Positions 1 to 7,688 of a DNA stretch of 64,000 bases are shown piece by piece. This DNA is from Micromonospora sp. ATCC 39149. Its GTDB lineage: Bacteria; Actinomycetota; Actinomycetes; Mycobacteriales; Micromonosporaceae. Location: positions 4,363,863-4,427,862 of the forward strand of contig NZ_GG657738.1 of NCBI RefSeq assembly GCF_000158815.1, read 5' to 3'. Each line of letters starts with the position of its first letter. Positions within the stretch are counted from its first letter, which is position 1. A model generated the notes under the pieces. It was not told the DNA's origin, ran no database searches, and was given only the letters and a program-made list of their open reading frames with translations. The position numbers and the translations under genes were made by a program.

Positions 1-96
1 GCCGAGGCCGGGCTGACGCCGGTCACCGACAAGATGATCAATCACGACGGCGTGGTGTTCCTGACGCTGCGCAGCGACGGGGAGCCGGCGGCGTGA
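1..96 (+). CDS. C-terminal fragment of an upstream cluster protein
   Basis: The first 31 codons are open and end in TGA at 94-96. The tail contains the stretch NHDGVVFLTLRS. Only this C-terminus is inside the window, so no family can be assigned with confidence. The end of a SAM-dependent methyltransferase is one possibility. It lies 45 bp upstream of the aldo/keto reductase on the same strand, so it is probably the preceding gene of the same operon, which shows that the biosynthetic cluster continues to the left. Confidence 0.5.
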   Translation, partial: AEAGLTPVTDKMINHDGVVFLTLRSDGEPAA

Positions 97-141
97 CGGC
101 CGGCCGACGGGCGTGGGTGGGGCACCGGGCGGGAGGACGCC

Positions 142-1170
142 GTGCGGCAGCGCTGCATCGGTGAGCGGGGGCCGCTGGTCTCGGCGCTCGGCCTGGGCAC
201 CTGGGCGCTCGGCGGCCAGTGGGGCCGGCGGATCGAACCAGGCGTGCAGGCCGTCCGCCGGGCCTTCGACCTGGGCGTCACCCTTTTCGACACCTCCCGG
301 GCGTACGGCGGCGGGGCCGCCGAGGCGGCCCTTGCCCGCGGGCTGGCCGACCTGTTGCCCGCGCACCGGGACGAGATCGTGATCGCCACGGCCGGCGGGC
401 TGGAGACCCGGCCCGGCGTGCGACGGCACAAGCTCGACCCGCCCGGACGGACGGTGCGTAACAGCGACCCCGCGTTCCTCCGGGACGAGCTGCTGGCCAG
501 CCTGCGTCAGCTCGGCACGGACCACGTCGACGTGTACTCCGTGCACTGGCCCGACCCGACCGTCCCGCTCGCGGAGACCGCCGAGGTGCTGGCGGGGTTC
601 GTGCGCGAGGGCCTGGCCCGCCATGTCGGCTTCGCCAACGTGACGGCGGGCGACCTGGCCGAGCTGGTGCCGACCGGGCTGCTGGACGTCGTCCAGGTGC
701 CGTTCAACCTGCTCGACCGTGGTGCCGAGAAGGAGGTGCTGCCCCGCTGCCAGGAGGCCGGCGTCGGGGTGCTGGGCGGCTCCGCGCTCGCCCACGGGCT
801 GCTCACCGGCGCGCTGCACCGCGACCAGGCATTCGCCCCCGAGGACTGGCGGGCCTACTCGCACGCCTTCCGGGGTGAGGACTACGCCCAACTGCTCGAC
901 GTGGTCGACGGCCTCGCCGCCTTCGCCGCCGAGCGTGGGCACACCGTCGCGCAGGTGGCACTGGCCTGGGCGCTGCACCACCCGGCCGGGGTGGTGCCGG
1001 TGTTCGGCGCTCAGTCGCCCGGAGTCGTCGAGGAGAACGTCCGCGCCGCCGGCCTGGAGCTGTCCGAGATCGAGCTGCGGGAGCTGGAACTCCTGGTCCG
1101 TACCGCCCCGGCGGTCGGCTCCGGGGCCGGACCGGCGTGCCGGACCGAGGAGCGTGACGATGTCCACTGA
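142..1170 (+). CDS. Aldo/keto reductase, deoxysugar pathway type, catalytic Lys replaced
   Basis: A 342-residue NADPH-dependent aldo/keto reductase with a (beta/alpha)8 fold, similar in size to the TylCII/EryBII group acting on NDP-ketosugars. The GTG start follows GGGAGGA at 131-137. Of the usual Asp-Tyr-Lys-His tetrad, Asp50 (FDTSRAY), Tyr55 and His135 (SVHWPD) are visible. The segment that normally reads ATKGG is ATAGG, so Ala84 sits where the catalytic Lys is expected. The gene overlaps the next one by 11 bp. Reduction of an NDP-sugar or lactone intermediate is inferred from context. The missing Lys leaves open a weakened or altered activity. Confidence 0.8.
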   Translation: MRQRCIGERGPLVSALGLGTWALGGQWGRRIEPGVQAVRRAFDLGVTLFDTSRAYGGGAAEAALARGLADLLPAHRDEIVIATAGGLETRPGVRRHKLDPPGRTVRNSDPAFLRDELLASLRQLGTDHVDVYSVHWPDPTVPLAETAEVLAGFVREGLARHVGFANVTAGDLAELVPTGLLDVVQVPFNLLDRGAEKEVLPRCQEAGVGVLGGSALAHGLLTGALHRDQAFAPEDWRAYSHAFRGEDYAQLLDVVDGLAAFAAERGHTVAQVALAWALHHPAGVVPVFGAQSPGVVEENVRAAGLELSEIELRELELLVRTAPAVGSGAGPACRTEERDDVH

Positions 1171-1933
1171 GCTTTCCGCGACCGACGAGGCCGGCGCGCT
1201 GTCGATGAACGACTGGTACGACCAGCTCACCGTGGCGCTGATCGAGCAGATCTGCGAACCGGACGCCAACACCGTGGACATCGGGGCCGGCGCCGGCGAC
1301 ATCCTGCGTCACCTGCTGCGGGTCGCCCCCCGTGGCCGGCACGTGGCCGTCGAGGCGCTGCCGTCGTACGCCGAGGGGCTGCGCCGGGACTTCCCCGGCG
1401 TGACGGTGGTGGCCGCCGCCGCCGCCGAGCGCACCGGCCGGGACAGCTTCGTCCACGTGGTCTCCAACCCCGGCTACAGCGGGCTGCGCCGGCGTCCCTA
1501 CGACCGCCCGGACGAGACCCTGCGGGAGCTGACGGTCGACACCGTCCGCCTGGACGACGTGCTCCCCGGTGACCGCCGGATCGACCTGGTCAAGGTGGAC
1601 ACCGAGGGCGGCGAGGTGCTCGCCCTGCGCGGTGCCGTGGAGCTGCTCCGCCGCTGGCGGCCGGTGATCGTCTTCGAGCACGGCGGCGACCACGCCATGC
1701 GGGAGTACGGCACCACCAGCGCCGACCTGTGGGCGCTGCTCGTGACCGAGCTGGGTTACGAGCTGCGTACCCTGCCCGGGCGCCGCGCCGGGCAGCCGGC
1801 GCTGGACCGGGCGGGGTTCGCCGACGCGCTGCGGGAGCACTGGTACTTCGTCGCCGACCGACCGAGCCCGGGCCCGGCCGGCGGCTCCGGGCAGCACGAA
1901 CCGTCCGCCTGGCAGAAGGGAACCGAACCATGA
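1160..1933 (+). CDS. FkbM-family SAM-dependent O-methyltransferase
   Basis: A 257-residue class I methyltransferase. The glycine-rich SAM motif VDIGAGAGDILRHLL lies at about residues 33-47, and the FkbM signature DLVKVDTEGGEVLALRG lies in the middle of the protein. FkbM enzymes methylate hydroxyls of sugars and polyketides. Everninomicin carries several O-methyl groups (4-O-methylfucose, 2,6-di-O-methylmannose, eurekanate), so this is likely one of the sugar O-methyltransferases. The ATG at 1160 is chosen because the protein begins just before the conserved fold and couples to the preceding stop. The far longer frame starting at 719 is a shadow of the reductase gene. It overlaps the oxygenase by 4 bp (ATGA). 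Confidence 0.85.
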   Translation: MSTELSATDEAGALSMNDWYDQLTVALIEQICEPDANTVDIGAGAGDILRHLLRVAPRGRHVAVEALPSYAEGLRRDFPGVTVVAAAAAERTGRDSFVHVVSNPGYSGLRRRPYDRPDETLRELTVDTVRLDDVLPGDRRIDLVKVDTEGGEVLALRGAVELLRRWRPVIVFEHGGDHAMREYGTTSADLWALLVTELGYELRTLPGRRAGQPALDRAGFADALREHWYFVADRPSPGPAGGSGQHEPSAWQKGTEP

Positions 1934-2874
1934 GCGCGACTGTGGACGTCCGCACCGAGCAGGCCGTCCCCGAGTGCCACATCCACGAGACCGGGCTGCT
2001 TCCGGAGCACCTGACCGCCTTCCGCCGGCAGGGCGCGCTGATCCTGCGCGGGCTGCTGGACCCCGACGAGCTGCGGTCCGTGCAGGCGGCGGCCGACGAG
2101 CTGATCGACGAAGCCTGGCGCACCCGGACGATGACCGACACCATCTGGACGCTGGAACCGCACGAGCCGGACGCGGCGCCGGTGCGGATCGAGTACGTGG
2201 TCGACAAGTCCCCGGTGGTCGCCCGGCTCGCCGGCCACCCCCTGCTGCTGCGGGCGATGGAGGACCTGGTCGGCCCCAACCTCATCCCCACCTGGGACAG
2301 CATGGTCTTCAAGACCGAGGCGGGGGCGCCCCGGCTGCCCTGGCACCGCGACGGCGGCCTCTACCCGGAGAACGCGGTCGGCATCACCGGCGCGGGCCGG
2401 GTGATCGACGTCGGCATCTACCTTGACCCGGCCCCGGAGGACAACTGCGTCTGGTGCATCCCGCAGTCGAACTACTGGGACACCGACCGGGCGAACGAGA
2501 CCACCACCCGGATGAACGCCACCGAGTGGGACACCACCGGGGCGGTGCCGGCGGTGATGAACCCGGGCGACGTGATGCTGCACAACATCCTGATGCTGCA
2601 CGCCGCGCCGGCGGTGACCGGCAAGCGGCGCCGGGTCATCTACTTCGAGTACCGGCCCGCCGAGGTCGAGCTGGACCTCGGCCCGCACGTGCCGGAGTAC
2701 ATCGGGCTCAAGCAGCAGGTGCTGCTCTCCTGCCTGGCGCAGCGGCGGGCGGCACCGGAGCACGCCGGCGAGCAGCCCTTCGAGTACCGGCCCGCCGCGT
2801 CGCTGCGGCGCTGGGAGGGCCTGCCGGAGCCGACCACCATGCGGTACCCGCACGAGGAGTACTGGCGTTGGTGA
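1930..2874 (+). CDS. Fe(II)/2-oxoglutarate oxygenase, orthosomycin family (1 of 3)
   Basis: A 314-residue PhyH-like dioxygenase. The iron triad is visible as His139-x-Asp141 (PWHRDGG) and His224 (LMLHAAP), followed by a basic patch at 233-235 that would bind 2-oxoglutarate. Homologues in everninomicin (EvdO1, EvdO2, EvdMO1) and avilamycin (AviO1-3) oxidatively close the two spiro-orthoester bridges and the methylenedioxy bridge between sugar rings. Which bridge this one makes cannot be read from sequence alone. It is the longest of the three oxygenases here. Start ATG overlaps the FkbM stop (ATGA) and its stop overlaps the next GTG (GTGA), so translation is coupled through the operon. Confidence 0.85.
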   Translation: MSATVDVRTEQAVPECHIHETGLLPEHLTAFRRQGALILRGLLDPDELRSVQAAADELIDEAWRTRTMTDTIWTLEPHEPDAAPVRIEYVVDKSPVVARLAGHPLLLRAMEDLVGPNLIPTWDSMVFKTEAGAPRLPWHRDGGLYPENAVGITGAGRVIDVGIYLDPAPEDNCVWCIPQSNYWDTDRANETTTRMNATEWDTTGAVPAVMNPGDVMLHNILMLHAAPAVTGKRRRVIYFEYRPAEVELDLGPHVPEYIGLKQQVLLSCLAQRRAAPEHAGEQPFEYRPAASLRRWEGLPEPTTMRYPHEEYWRW

Positions 2875-3719
2875 CCCTGCTGCGGCGCGTACCCGGGCTT
2901 GGTCCCCTGCTGACCGGTGCCGGCACCGCCCCCACCGGCCCGTCGCTGGACGAGGTGATGGCCGAACGGTTCCGGGAGCGGATCGAGCCCCGGCCCGGGG
3001 ACTGGGCATACGCCCACTTCCTGGACCTGCGCGACGCGCTGGCGGAGGCGGTCCGGGACGCCACGGGAGTCTGGCTCGACTACGGCGCGGGCACCTCGCC
3101 ATACCGGGGCCTGTTCCGCTCCGCCGAGTTGCAGACCGCCGACATCCCGGGCGGTGAGTCCCTGCCGGCCGACCACGCCCTCGACCGGGACGGGCGCTGC
3201 CCGGTGCCGGACGGGACGTTCGACGGGGTGCTCTCCACCCAGGTGCTCGAACACGTCTCGGACGCGGACGCGTACCTGCGGGAGGCGTACCGGCTGCTGC
3301 GCCCGGGCGGCCGGCTGGTGCTCTCCACCCACGGGGTGTGGGAGGAGCACGGCGGCCAGGACCTGTGGCGGTGGACCGCCGACGGGCTGGCCCGCCAGGC
3401 CGAGTGGGCCGGCTTCACCGTCGACCGCACCGTCAAGCTGACCTGCGGGCCGCGCGGCCTGTTGCTGCTGCTGCGCTGGTACGGCCGCGAGCACGGCTGG
3501 CCGTCCGGCGGCCCGGTGGGTCTGGCCCTGCGCGCCCTGTGGCTGGTGGACCGGCTGCGGCCCCGCGCGCTCGACGAGTACCTCGACCGGGCGTTCCGGC
3601 ATCTCGGCCGCAGCGAGGGCCCCGACCAGCCCTTCTATCTGGACATCCTGCTGGTCGCCAGCAAACCGCACGACGGGGCGCCTGGTCCCGCACACCGGCA
3701 CGAGACGAGGAGGACCTGA
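2871..3719 (+). CDS. Class I SAM-dependent methyltransferase (Methyltransf_11 type)
   Basis: A 282-residue protein with SAM motif I VWLDYGAGTSPYRG near residue 64, motif FDGVLSTQVLEHV and motif LRPGGRLVLSTHG, the usual small-molecule methyltransferase core. The C-terminal third is variable and ends PFYLDILLVASKP. The GTG at 2871 is used because it forms a GTGA overlap with the oxygenase stop. Upstream in-frame sequence is antisense-like and lacks a ribosome site. Likely one of the sugar O-methyltransferases of the pathway. The exact hydroxyl is unknown. Only 1 bp separates its stop from the C-methyltransferase start. Confidence 0.75.
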   Translation: MTLLRRVPGLGPLLTGAGTAPTGPSLDEVMAERFRERIEPRPGDWAYAHFLDLRDALAEAVRDATGVWLDYGAGTSPYRGLFRSAELQTADIPGGESLPADHALDRDGRCPVPDGTFDGVLSTQVLEHVSDADAYLREAYRLLRPGGRLVLSTHGVWEEHGGQDLWRWTADGLARQAEWAGFTVDRTVKLTCGPRGLLLLLRWYGREHGWPSGGPVGLALRALWLVDRLRPRALDEYLDRAFRHLGRSEGPDQPFYLDILLVASKPHDGAPGPAHRHETRRT

Positions 3720-3720
3720 C

Positions 3721-5001
3721 GTGAGCCAGTTGGCGGCGGCCGGCGAGGAGTTGGCGTCGGAGGTGGTCGAGCGGACCACCTGCCGGGTGTGTGGCGGGAC
3801 CCTGCGTACGGTCCTCGACCTCGGTGCCCAGTACCTACAGGGCAGCTTCGTGAAGCCCGGCGTGTCGGACCCGCCCAGGGTGCGCTTCCCCCTGGAGCTG
3901 ACCCGGTGCGCGGAACGCGACGGCGGTGACCCGTGCGGCCTGGTGCAGTTGCGGCACACCCTGCCGGGTGGGCTGCTCTACGACACCTACTGGTACCGCT
4001 CGCGGATCAACGACACGATGCGCCGGCATCTCGCCGACGTCGTGGACGCGGCGGTCGAGGTGTTGGGGGAGCGGCCCGGCAAGGTGCTCGACATCGGCTG
4101 CAACGACGGCACCCTGCTGGGCAACCTGACCGACGCGCAGCGGTGGGGCATCGACCCCTCCAGCGCCGCCGACGACGCGCCCGACGACTTCAATCTGATC
4201 CGCGACTTCTTCCCCAGCCCCGAGCTGGTCCCGCACGCGGGCAGCTTCGACCTGGTCACCTCGATCGCGATGTTCTACGACGTCGAGGACCCGGTGGAGT
4301 TCGCCCGTCAGGTCGAGGCGCTGCTCGCCCCGGGCGGGGTCTGGGTGGTCGAGGTCGCCTACCTGCCGGCGATGCTGGAGATCGCCGGCTACGACAGCAT
4401 CTGCCACGAGCACCTGTCCTACTACTCGCTGGCCACGCTGAGCCGCATTCTGGGCGCGGCGGGCCTGGAGATCGTCCGTGCCAGCCTCAACGGGGTGAAC
4501 GGCGGCTCGATCTGCTGCGTGGTCACCCGGGCCGGTGAGGTGGGCGGCCGGGCCGACGGTTCGGTCAAGGCACTCGCCGACCGGGAGCTGGCGCTGGGGC
4601 TGGACGGCGACGCCCCGTACCAGCGCTTCGCCGAGCAGGTGCGCCAGCACCGTGACGAGGTGAGCGCCCTGCTGCGCGAGCTGCGGGGCCAGGGCCGCAC
4701 GGTGCACGTCTACGGCGCGTCGACGAAGGGCAACACCCTCCTGCAGTTCTGCGGCATAGACCGCGAGCTCATCCGGTACGCCGCGGAGCGCAATCCGGAC
4801 AAGGTGGGCGCGCGCACCCTCGGCACGGACATCGAAATCATCAGCGAGCAGGAGTCGCGGGCGGCCCGCCCGGACTACTACCTGGTCCTGCCCTGGCACT
4901 TCCGGGACGAGATCGTCGCCCGGGAGGCGGAGATGCTGGCCAGCGGCACCCGGTTGATCTTTCCGCTGCCCCGGGTCGAGACGGTCGGCCGACCGGGATG
5001 A
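3721..5001 (+). CDS. NDP-sugar C-methyltransferase (TylCIII/NovU type)
   Basis: A 426-residue enzyme with the three-part layout of NDP-4-ketosugar 3-C-methyltransferases. It has an N-terminal zinc-binding domain with Cys21, Cys24, Cys63 and Cys72, a SAM fold with VLDIGCNDGT, and a C-terminal Methyltransf_14 domain. The catalytic HEHLSYYS segment is present. Everninomicin contains two C-methyl-branched sugars (evernitrose and an evalose-type sugar), and the window has two such genes. This one is outside the evernitrose block, so the evalose branch methyl is the better guess. GTG start 1 bp after the previous stop, with GAGGAGG at 3707-3713. Confidence 0.88.
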   Translation: MSQLAAAGEELASEVVERTTCRVCGGTLRTVLDLGAQYLQGSFVKPGVSDPPRVRFPLELTRCAERDGGDPCGLVQLRHTLPGGLLYDTYWYRSRINDTMRRHLADVVDAAVEVLGERPGKVLDIGCNDGTLLGNLTDAQRWGIDPSSAADDAPDDFNLIRDFFPSPELVPHAGSFDLVTSIAMFYDVEDPVEFARQVEALLAPGGVWVVEVAYLPAMLEIAGYDSICHEHLSYYSLATLSRILGAAGLEIVRASLNGVNGGSICCVVTRAGEVGGRADGSVKALADRELALGLDGDAPYQRFAEQVRQHRDEVSALLRELRGQGRTVHVYGASTKGNTLLQFCGIDRELIRYAAERNPDKVGARTLGTDIEIISEQESRAARPDYYLVLPWHFRDEIVAREAEMLASGTRLIFPLPRVETVGRPG

Positions 5002-5033
5002 CACCGCCCCCACCACCGAGGTGATCAACTTTC

Positions 5034-6227
5034 ATGACTGACCCGGAAGCCCGGTCCCGGACCATGTGCGTGCTGCCCTGGATCCATCTCTGCGCGTCCA
5101 TCGACGGTGTCTACGGGCGGTGCTGCGTGGACGACTCGATGTACCACAACAAGCTGTACGAGCAGGAGGAGGAGCCGGAGTTCCTGCTCAACGACGACGC
5201 CGTCGGCTGCTCGCCGCGGTCCCGCTACGCGGCGGACAACCCCGGCCGGGTGATGGGCCTGGCGGACGCCTTCAACAGCCCCAACATGCGCCGGACCCGG
5301 CTGGCGATGCTGGCCGGGGAGCGGGTCGACGCCTGCTCCTACTGCTACCACCGCGAGGACCACGGCGCGCTGTCGTACCGGCAGGAGATCAACCAGCGGT
5401 TCCGGGACATCGCCGACCCCGACCGGCTGGCCGCCCGCACCGCGCCCGACGGCACCGTCGAGGACTTCCCGTTCTTCCTCGACATCCGGTTCGGCAACAC
5501 CTGCAACCTGCGGTGCGTGATGTGCGCGTACCCGGTCAGCTCGGGCTGGGGCGCCAAGAAGCGGCCGGCCTGGTCGTCCGCGGTCATCGACGCCTACCGG
5601 GACGACGACGAGCTGTGGCAGACCCTGCGCGAGAACGCCCACCTCATCCGGCGGCTGTACTTCGCCGGTGGGGAGCCGTTCATGCAGCCGGGCCACTTCG
5701 CCCTGCTCGACCTGCTGGTGGAGACGGGTAACGCCGGCAACGTCGACGTCGTCTACAACTCCAACCTCACCGTGTTGCCGGAGTCGGTCTTCGACCGGTT
5801 CCGGCACTTCAAGAGCATCGGCATCGGCGCCTCCTGCGACGGCTACGGCGAGGTGTTCGAGCGGATCCGGCAGGGCGCGAAGTGGGAGACCTTCATCGCG
5901 AACGTCCGCCGGGCCCGCTCGGAGGTCAACCTCTGGCTCCAGGTGGCACCCCAGCGGGACAACGTCTGGGGGCTGCGCGACCTGCTGGAGTTCGCCCGGG
6001 CCGAGGGGCTCGACGTGGACCTGGCCAACGTGGTGCAGTGGCCGGCCGAGATGTCGGTGCTCAGCCTGCCCGAGGAGGACAAGGTTCGGGCCACCGGGGA
6101 GCTGACCTCCCTCATCGATTGGTGCGCCGGGCTGGGCTGGGAGAAGCCCGCCGCCGACCTGCGGGCCCTGCGGACCTTCATGAACTCGGCCGACCCGGTG
6201 GACCTGCCGCCCGAGATCGCGGCCTGA
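5034..6227 (+). CDS. Radical SAM enzyme, AviX12-like epimerase candidate
   Basis: A 397-residue radical SAM protein. The [4Fe-4S]/SAM motif is CNLRCVMC with Cys157, Cys161 and Cys164, followed by GGEP in the strand after. Additional Cys residues near the N-terminus (Cys12, Cys20, Cys30, Cys31) and in CSYCYHRED at 101-109 could bind a second cluster or zinc. In avilamycin, AviX12 is a radical SAM enzyme needed to turn a glucose into the mannose ring at the oligosaccharide stage. The same ring occurs in everninomicin, so this gene is the natural counterpart, by context. The start ATG has GAGGTGA 8-14 bp upstream. Confidence 0.8.
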   Translation: MTDPEARSRTMCVLPWIHLCASIDGVYGRCCVDDSMYHNKLYEQEEEPEFLLNDDAVGCSPRSRYAADNPGRVMGLADAFNSPNMRRTRLAMLAGERVDACSYCYHREDHGALSYRQEINQRFRDIADPDRLAARTAPDGTVEDFPFFLDIRFGNTCNLRCVMCAYPVSSGWGAKKRPAWSSAVIDAYRDDDELWQTLRENAHLIRRLYFAGGEPFMQPGHFALLDLLVETGNAGNVDVVYNSNLTVLPESVFDRFRHFKSIGIGASCDGYGEVFERIRQGAKWETFIANVRRARSEVNLWLQVAPQRDNVWGLRDLLEFARAEGLDVDLANVVQWPAEMSVLSLPEEDKVRATGELTSLIDWCAGLGWEKPAADLRALRTFMNSADPVDLPPEIAA

Positions 6228-6273
6228 CCACCGGCGGGCCCGGCCGGGCGTCGAGACGAAAGGAACAACGACC

Positions 6274-7611
6274 GTGATCGTGGCCGCGCCGGTGCCCCCG
6301 CTGGGCTCCCACCAGCTACTGCTGTTCCTGCTCCAGGTGGGCCTGCTGCTGCTGCTCGCCGTCGTCCTGGGACGGGTGGCGCAACGCTTCGGCCTGCCGG
6401 CGGTGGTCGGTGAGCTGCTGACCGGGGTGCTGCTCGGCCCCTCGGTGCTGGGGGCCCTGGCACCCGACATCGGACGGTGGCTGCTGCCCGCCGACCCCGA
6501 CCAGGTCCACCTGCTCGACGCCATCGGTCAGTTCGGCGTCGTACTGCTGGTCGCCGTGGCCGGTCTGCACCTGGACCTGCGGCTGGTCCGGCGGCGGGCC
6601 GGCACGATCGGCGCGGTGGCCGTCGGCGGCCTCGCGGTGCCCCTCGGCCTGGGCATCGCCGCCGGCCTGCTGGCCCCGGCGGCGCTTCTCGCGGCCGGGC
6701 AGGAGCGGACTGTCTTCGCGCTGTTCGTCGGCGTGGCGATGGCGGTCAGCGCCGTGCCGGTGATCGCGAAGACGCTCACCGACATGCGCCTGCTGCACCG
6801 CGACGTGGGGCAGATCATCCTGGCTGCGGCGTCGCTGGAGGACGCTGCGGCCTGGTTCCTGCTGTCGCTCATCTCGTCGGTGGCGGTGAGCACCCTCACC
6901 GCCGGGCAGGTGGTGACCGCCCTGCTTTACCTCGTGGCCTACCTCGCGGTGGCCGTCCTGGTCGGCCGGCCGGTGACCCGGCGCGCCATGCGCTGGGCGA
7001 ACGCCCAGCCCGACGGCGGGGCCGCCAGCGCCGTCGCCGTGGTGATCGTGCTGGCCTTCGCGGCGGGGGCGCACGCGCTGGGCCTGGAGGCGATCTTCGG
7101 CGCGCTGGTGGCGGGTGTCCTGATCGGCCTTCCCGGCAACGGGGAGCCGGCCCGGCTGGCACCGCTGCGCACGGTGGTGCTGTCCGTGCTCGCCCCGATC
7201 TTCCTGGCCAGCGCGGGGCTCCGGGTCGATCTGCGTGCCCTCGCCGACCCGGAGGTGCTCGCCGCCGGGGCGGTGATCCTGGCGCTCGCCGTGCTCGGCA
7301 AGTACACCGGCGCGTACCTGGGTGCACGGCTGGCCCGGCAGAGCCACTGGGAGGGCGTCGCCCTCGGCGCCGGGCTCAACGCGCGCGGTGCCGTGGAGAT
7401 CATCATCGCGATGGTCGGGCTGCGCCTGGGCGTGCTGAACACCGCCTCATACACCATCGTGGTGCTGGTCGCGGTCGTCACCTCGGTCATGGCGCCGCCG
7501 ATGCTGCGCGTCGCCATGCGGCGGGTCGAACAGAACGCCGAGGAGACCCTGCGGGAGAGCCGCCACCTGGAGTGGGCCGCCACCCCTGCGGTGGACCAGC
7601 GGCCGGGCTGA
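6274..7611 (+). CDS. Cation/proton antiporter (CPA2/Kef-type membrane protein)
   Basis: A 445-residue polytopic membrane protein with about 12 hydrophobic segments, GELLTGVLLGPSVLG in the early helices and the SLEDAAAWFLLS loop, all typical of Na+(K+)/H+ antiporters of the CPA2 family. GTG start with AAAGGA at 6259-6264, last gene of the left operon. Antiporters of this family occur in several antibiotic clusters, where export or self-protection is assumed but seldom shown. A role in proton-coupled efflux or ion balance during production is only inferred. The strong hairpin at 7640-7674 follows. Confidence 0.85.
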   Translation: MIVAAPVPPLGSHQLLLFLLQVGLLLLLAVVLGRVAQRFGLPAVVGELLTGVLLGPSVLGALAPDIGRWLLPADPDQVHLLDAIGQFGVVLLVAVAGLHLDLRLVRRRAGTIGAVAVGGLAVPLGLGIAAGLLAPAALLAAGQERTVFALFVGVAMAVSAVPVIAKTLTDMRLLHRDVGQIILAAASLEDAAAWFLLSLISSVAVSTLTAGQVVTALLYLVAYLAVAVLVGRPVTRRAMRWANAQPDGGAASAVAVVIVLAFAAGAHALGLEAIFGALVAGVLIGLPGNGEPARLAPLRTVVLSVLAPIFLASAGLRVDLRALADPEVLAAGAVILALAVLGKYTGAYLGARLARQSHWEGVALGAGLNARGAVEIIIAMVGLRLGVLNTASYTIVVLVAVVTSVMAPPMLRVAMRRVEQNAEETLRESRHLEWAATPAVDQRPG

Positions 7612-7639
7612 CCCCGCCACCTGAAGATCCGTCGACAGC

Positions 7640-7674
7640 AGGGAGGGCCCGTGCGGAACGCACGGGCCCTCCCT
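7640..7674. terminator. Bidirectional hairpin terminator between convergent operons
   Basis: A perfect 16-bp inverted repeat, AGGGAGGGCCCGTGCG, loop GAA, then its exact complement. It sits between the antiporter stop (7611, plus) and the PKS stop (7689, minus), so it can end both transcripts. No U-tract follows, as is common in high-GC actinomycetes. Confidence 0.85.
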
Positions 7675-7688
7675 GTCGTCGCGGATCC

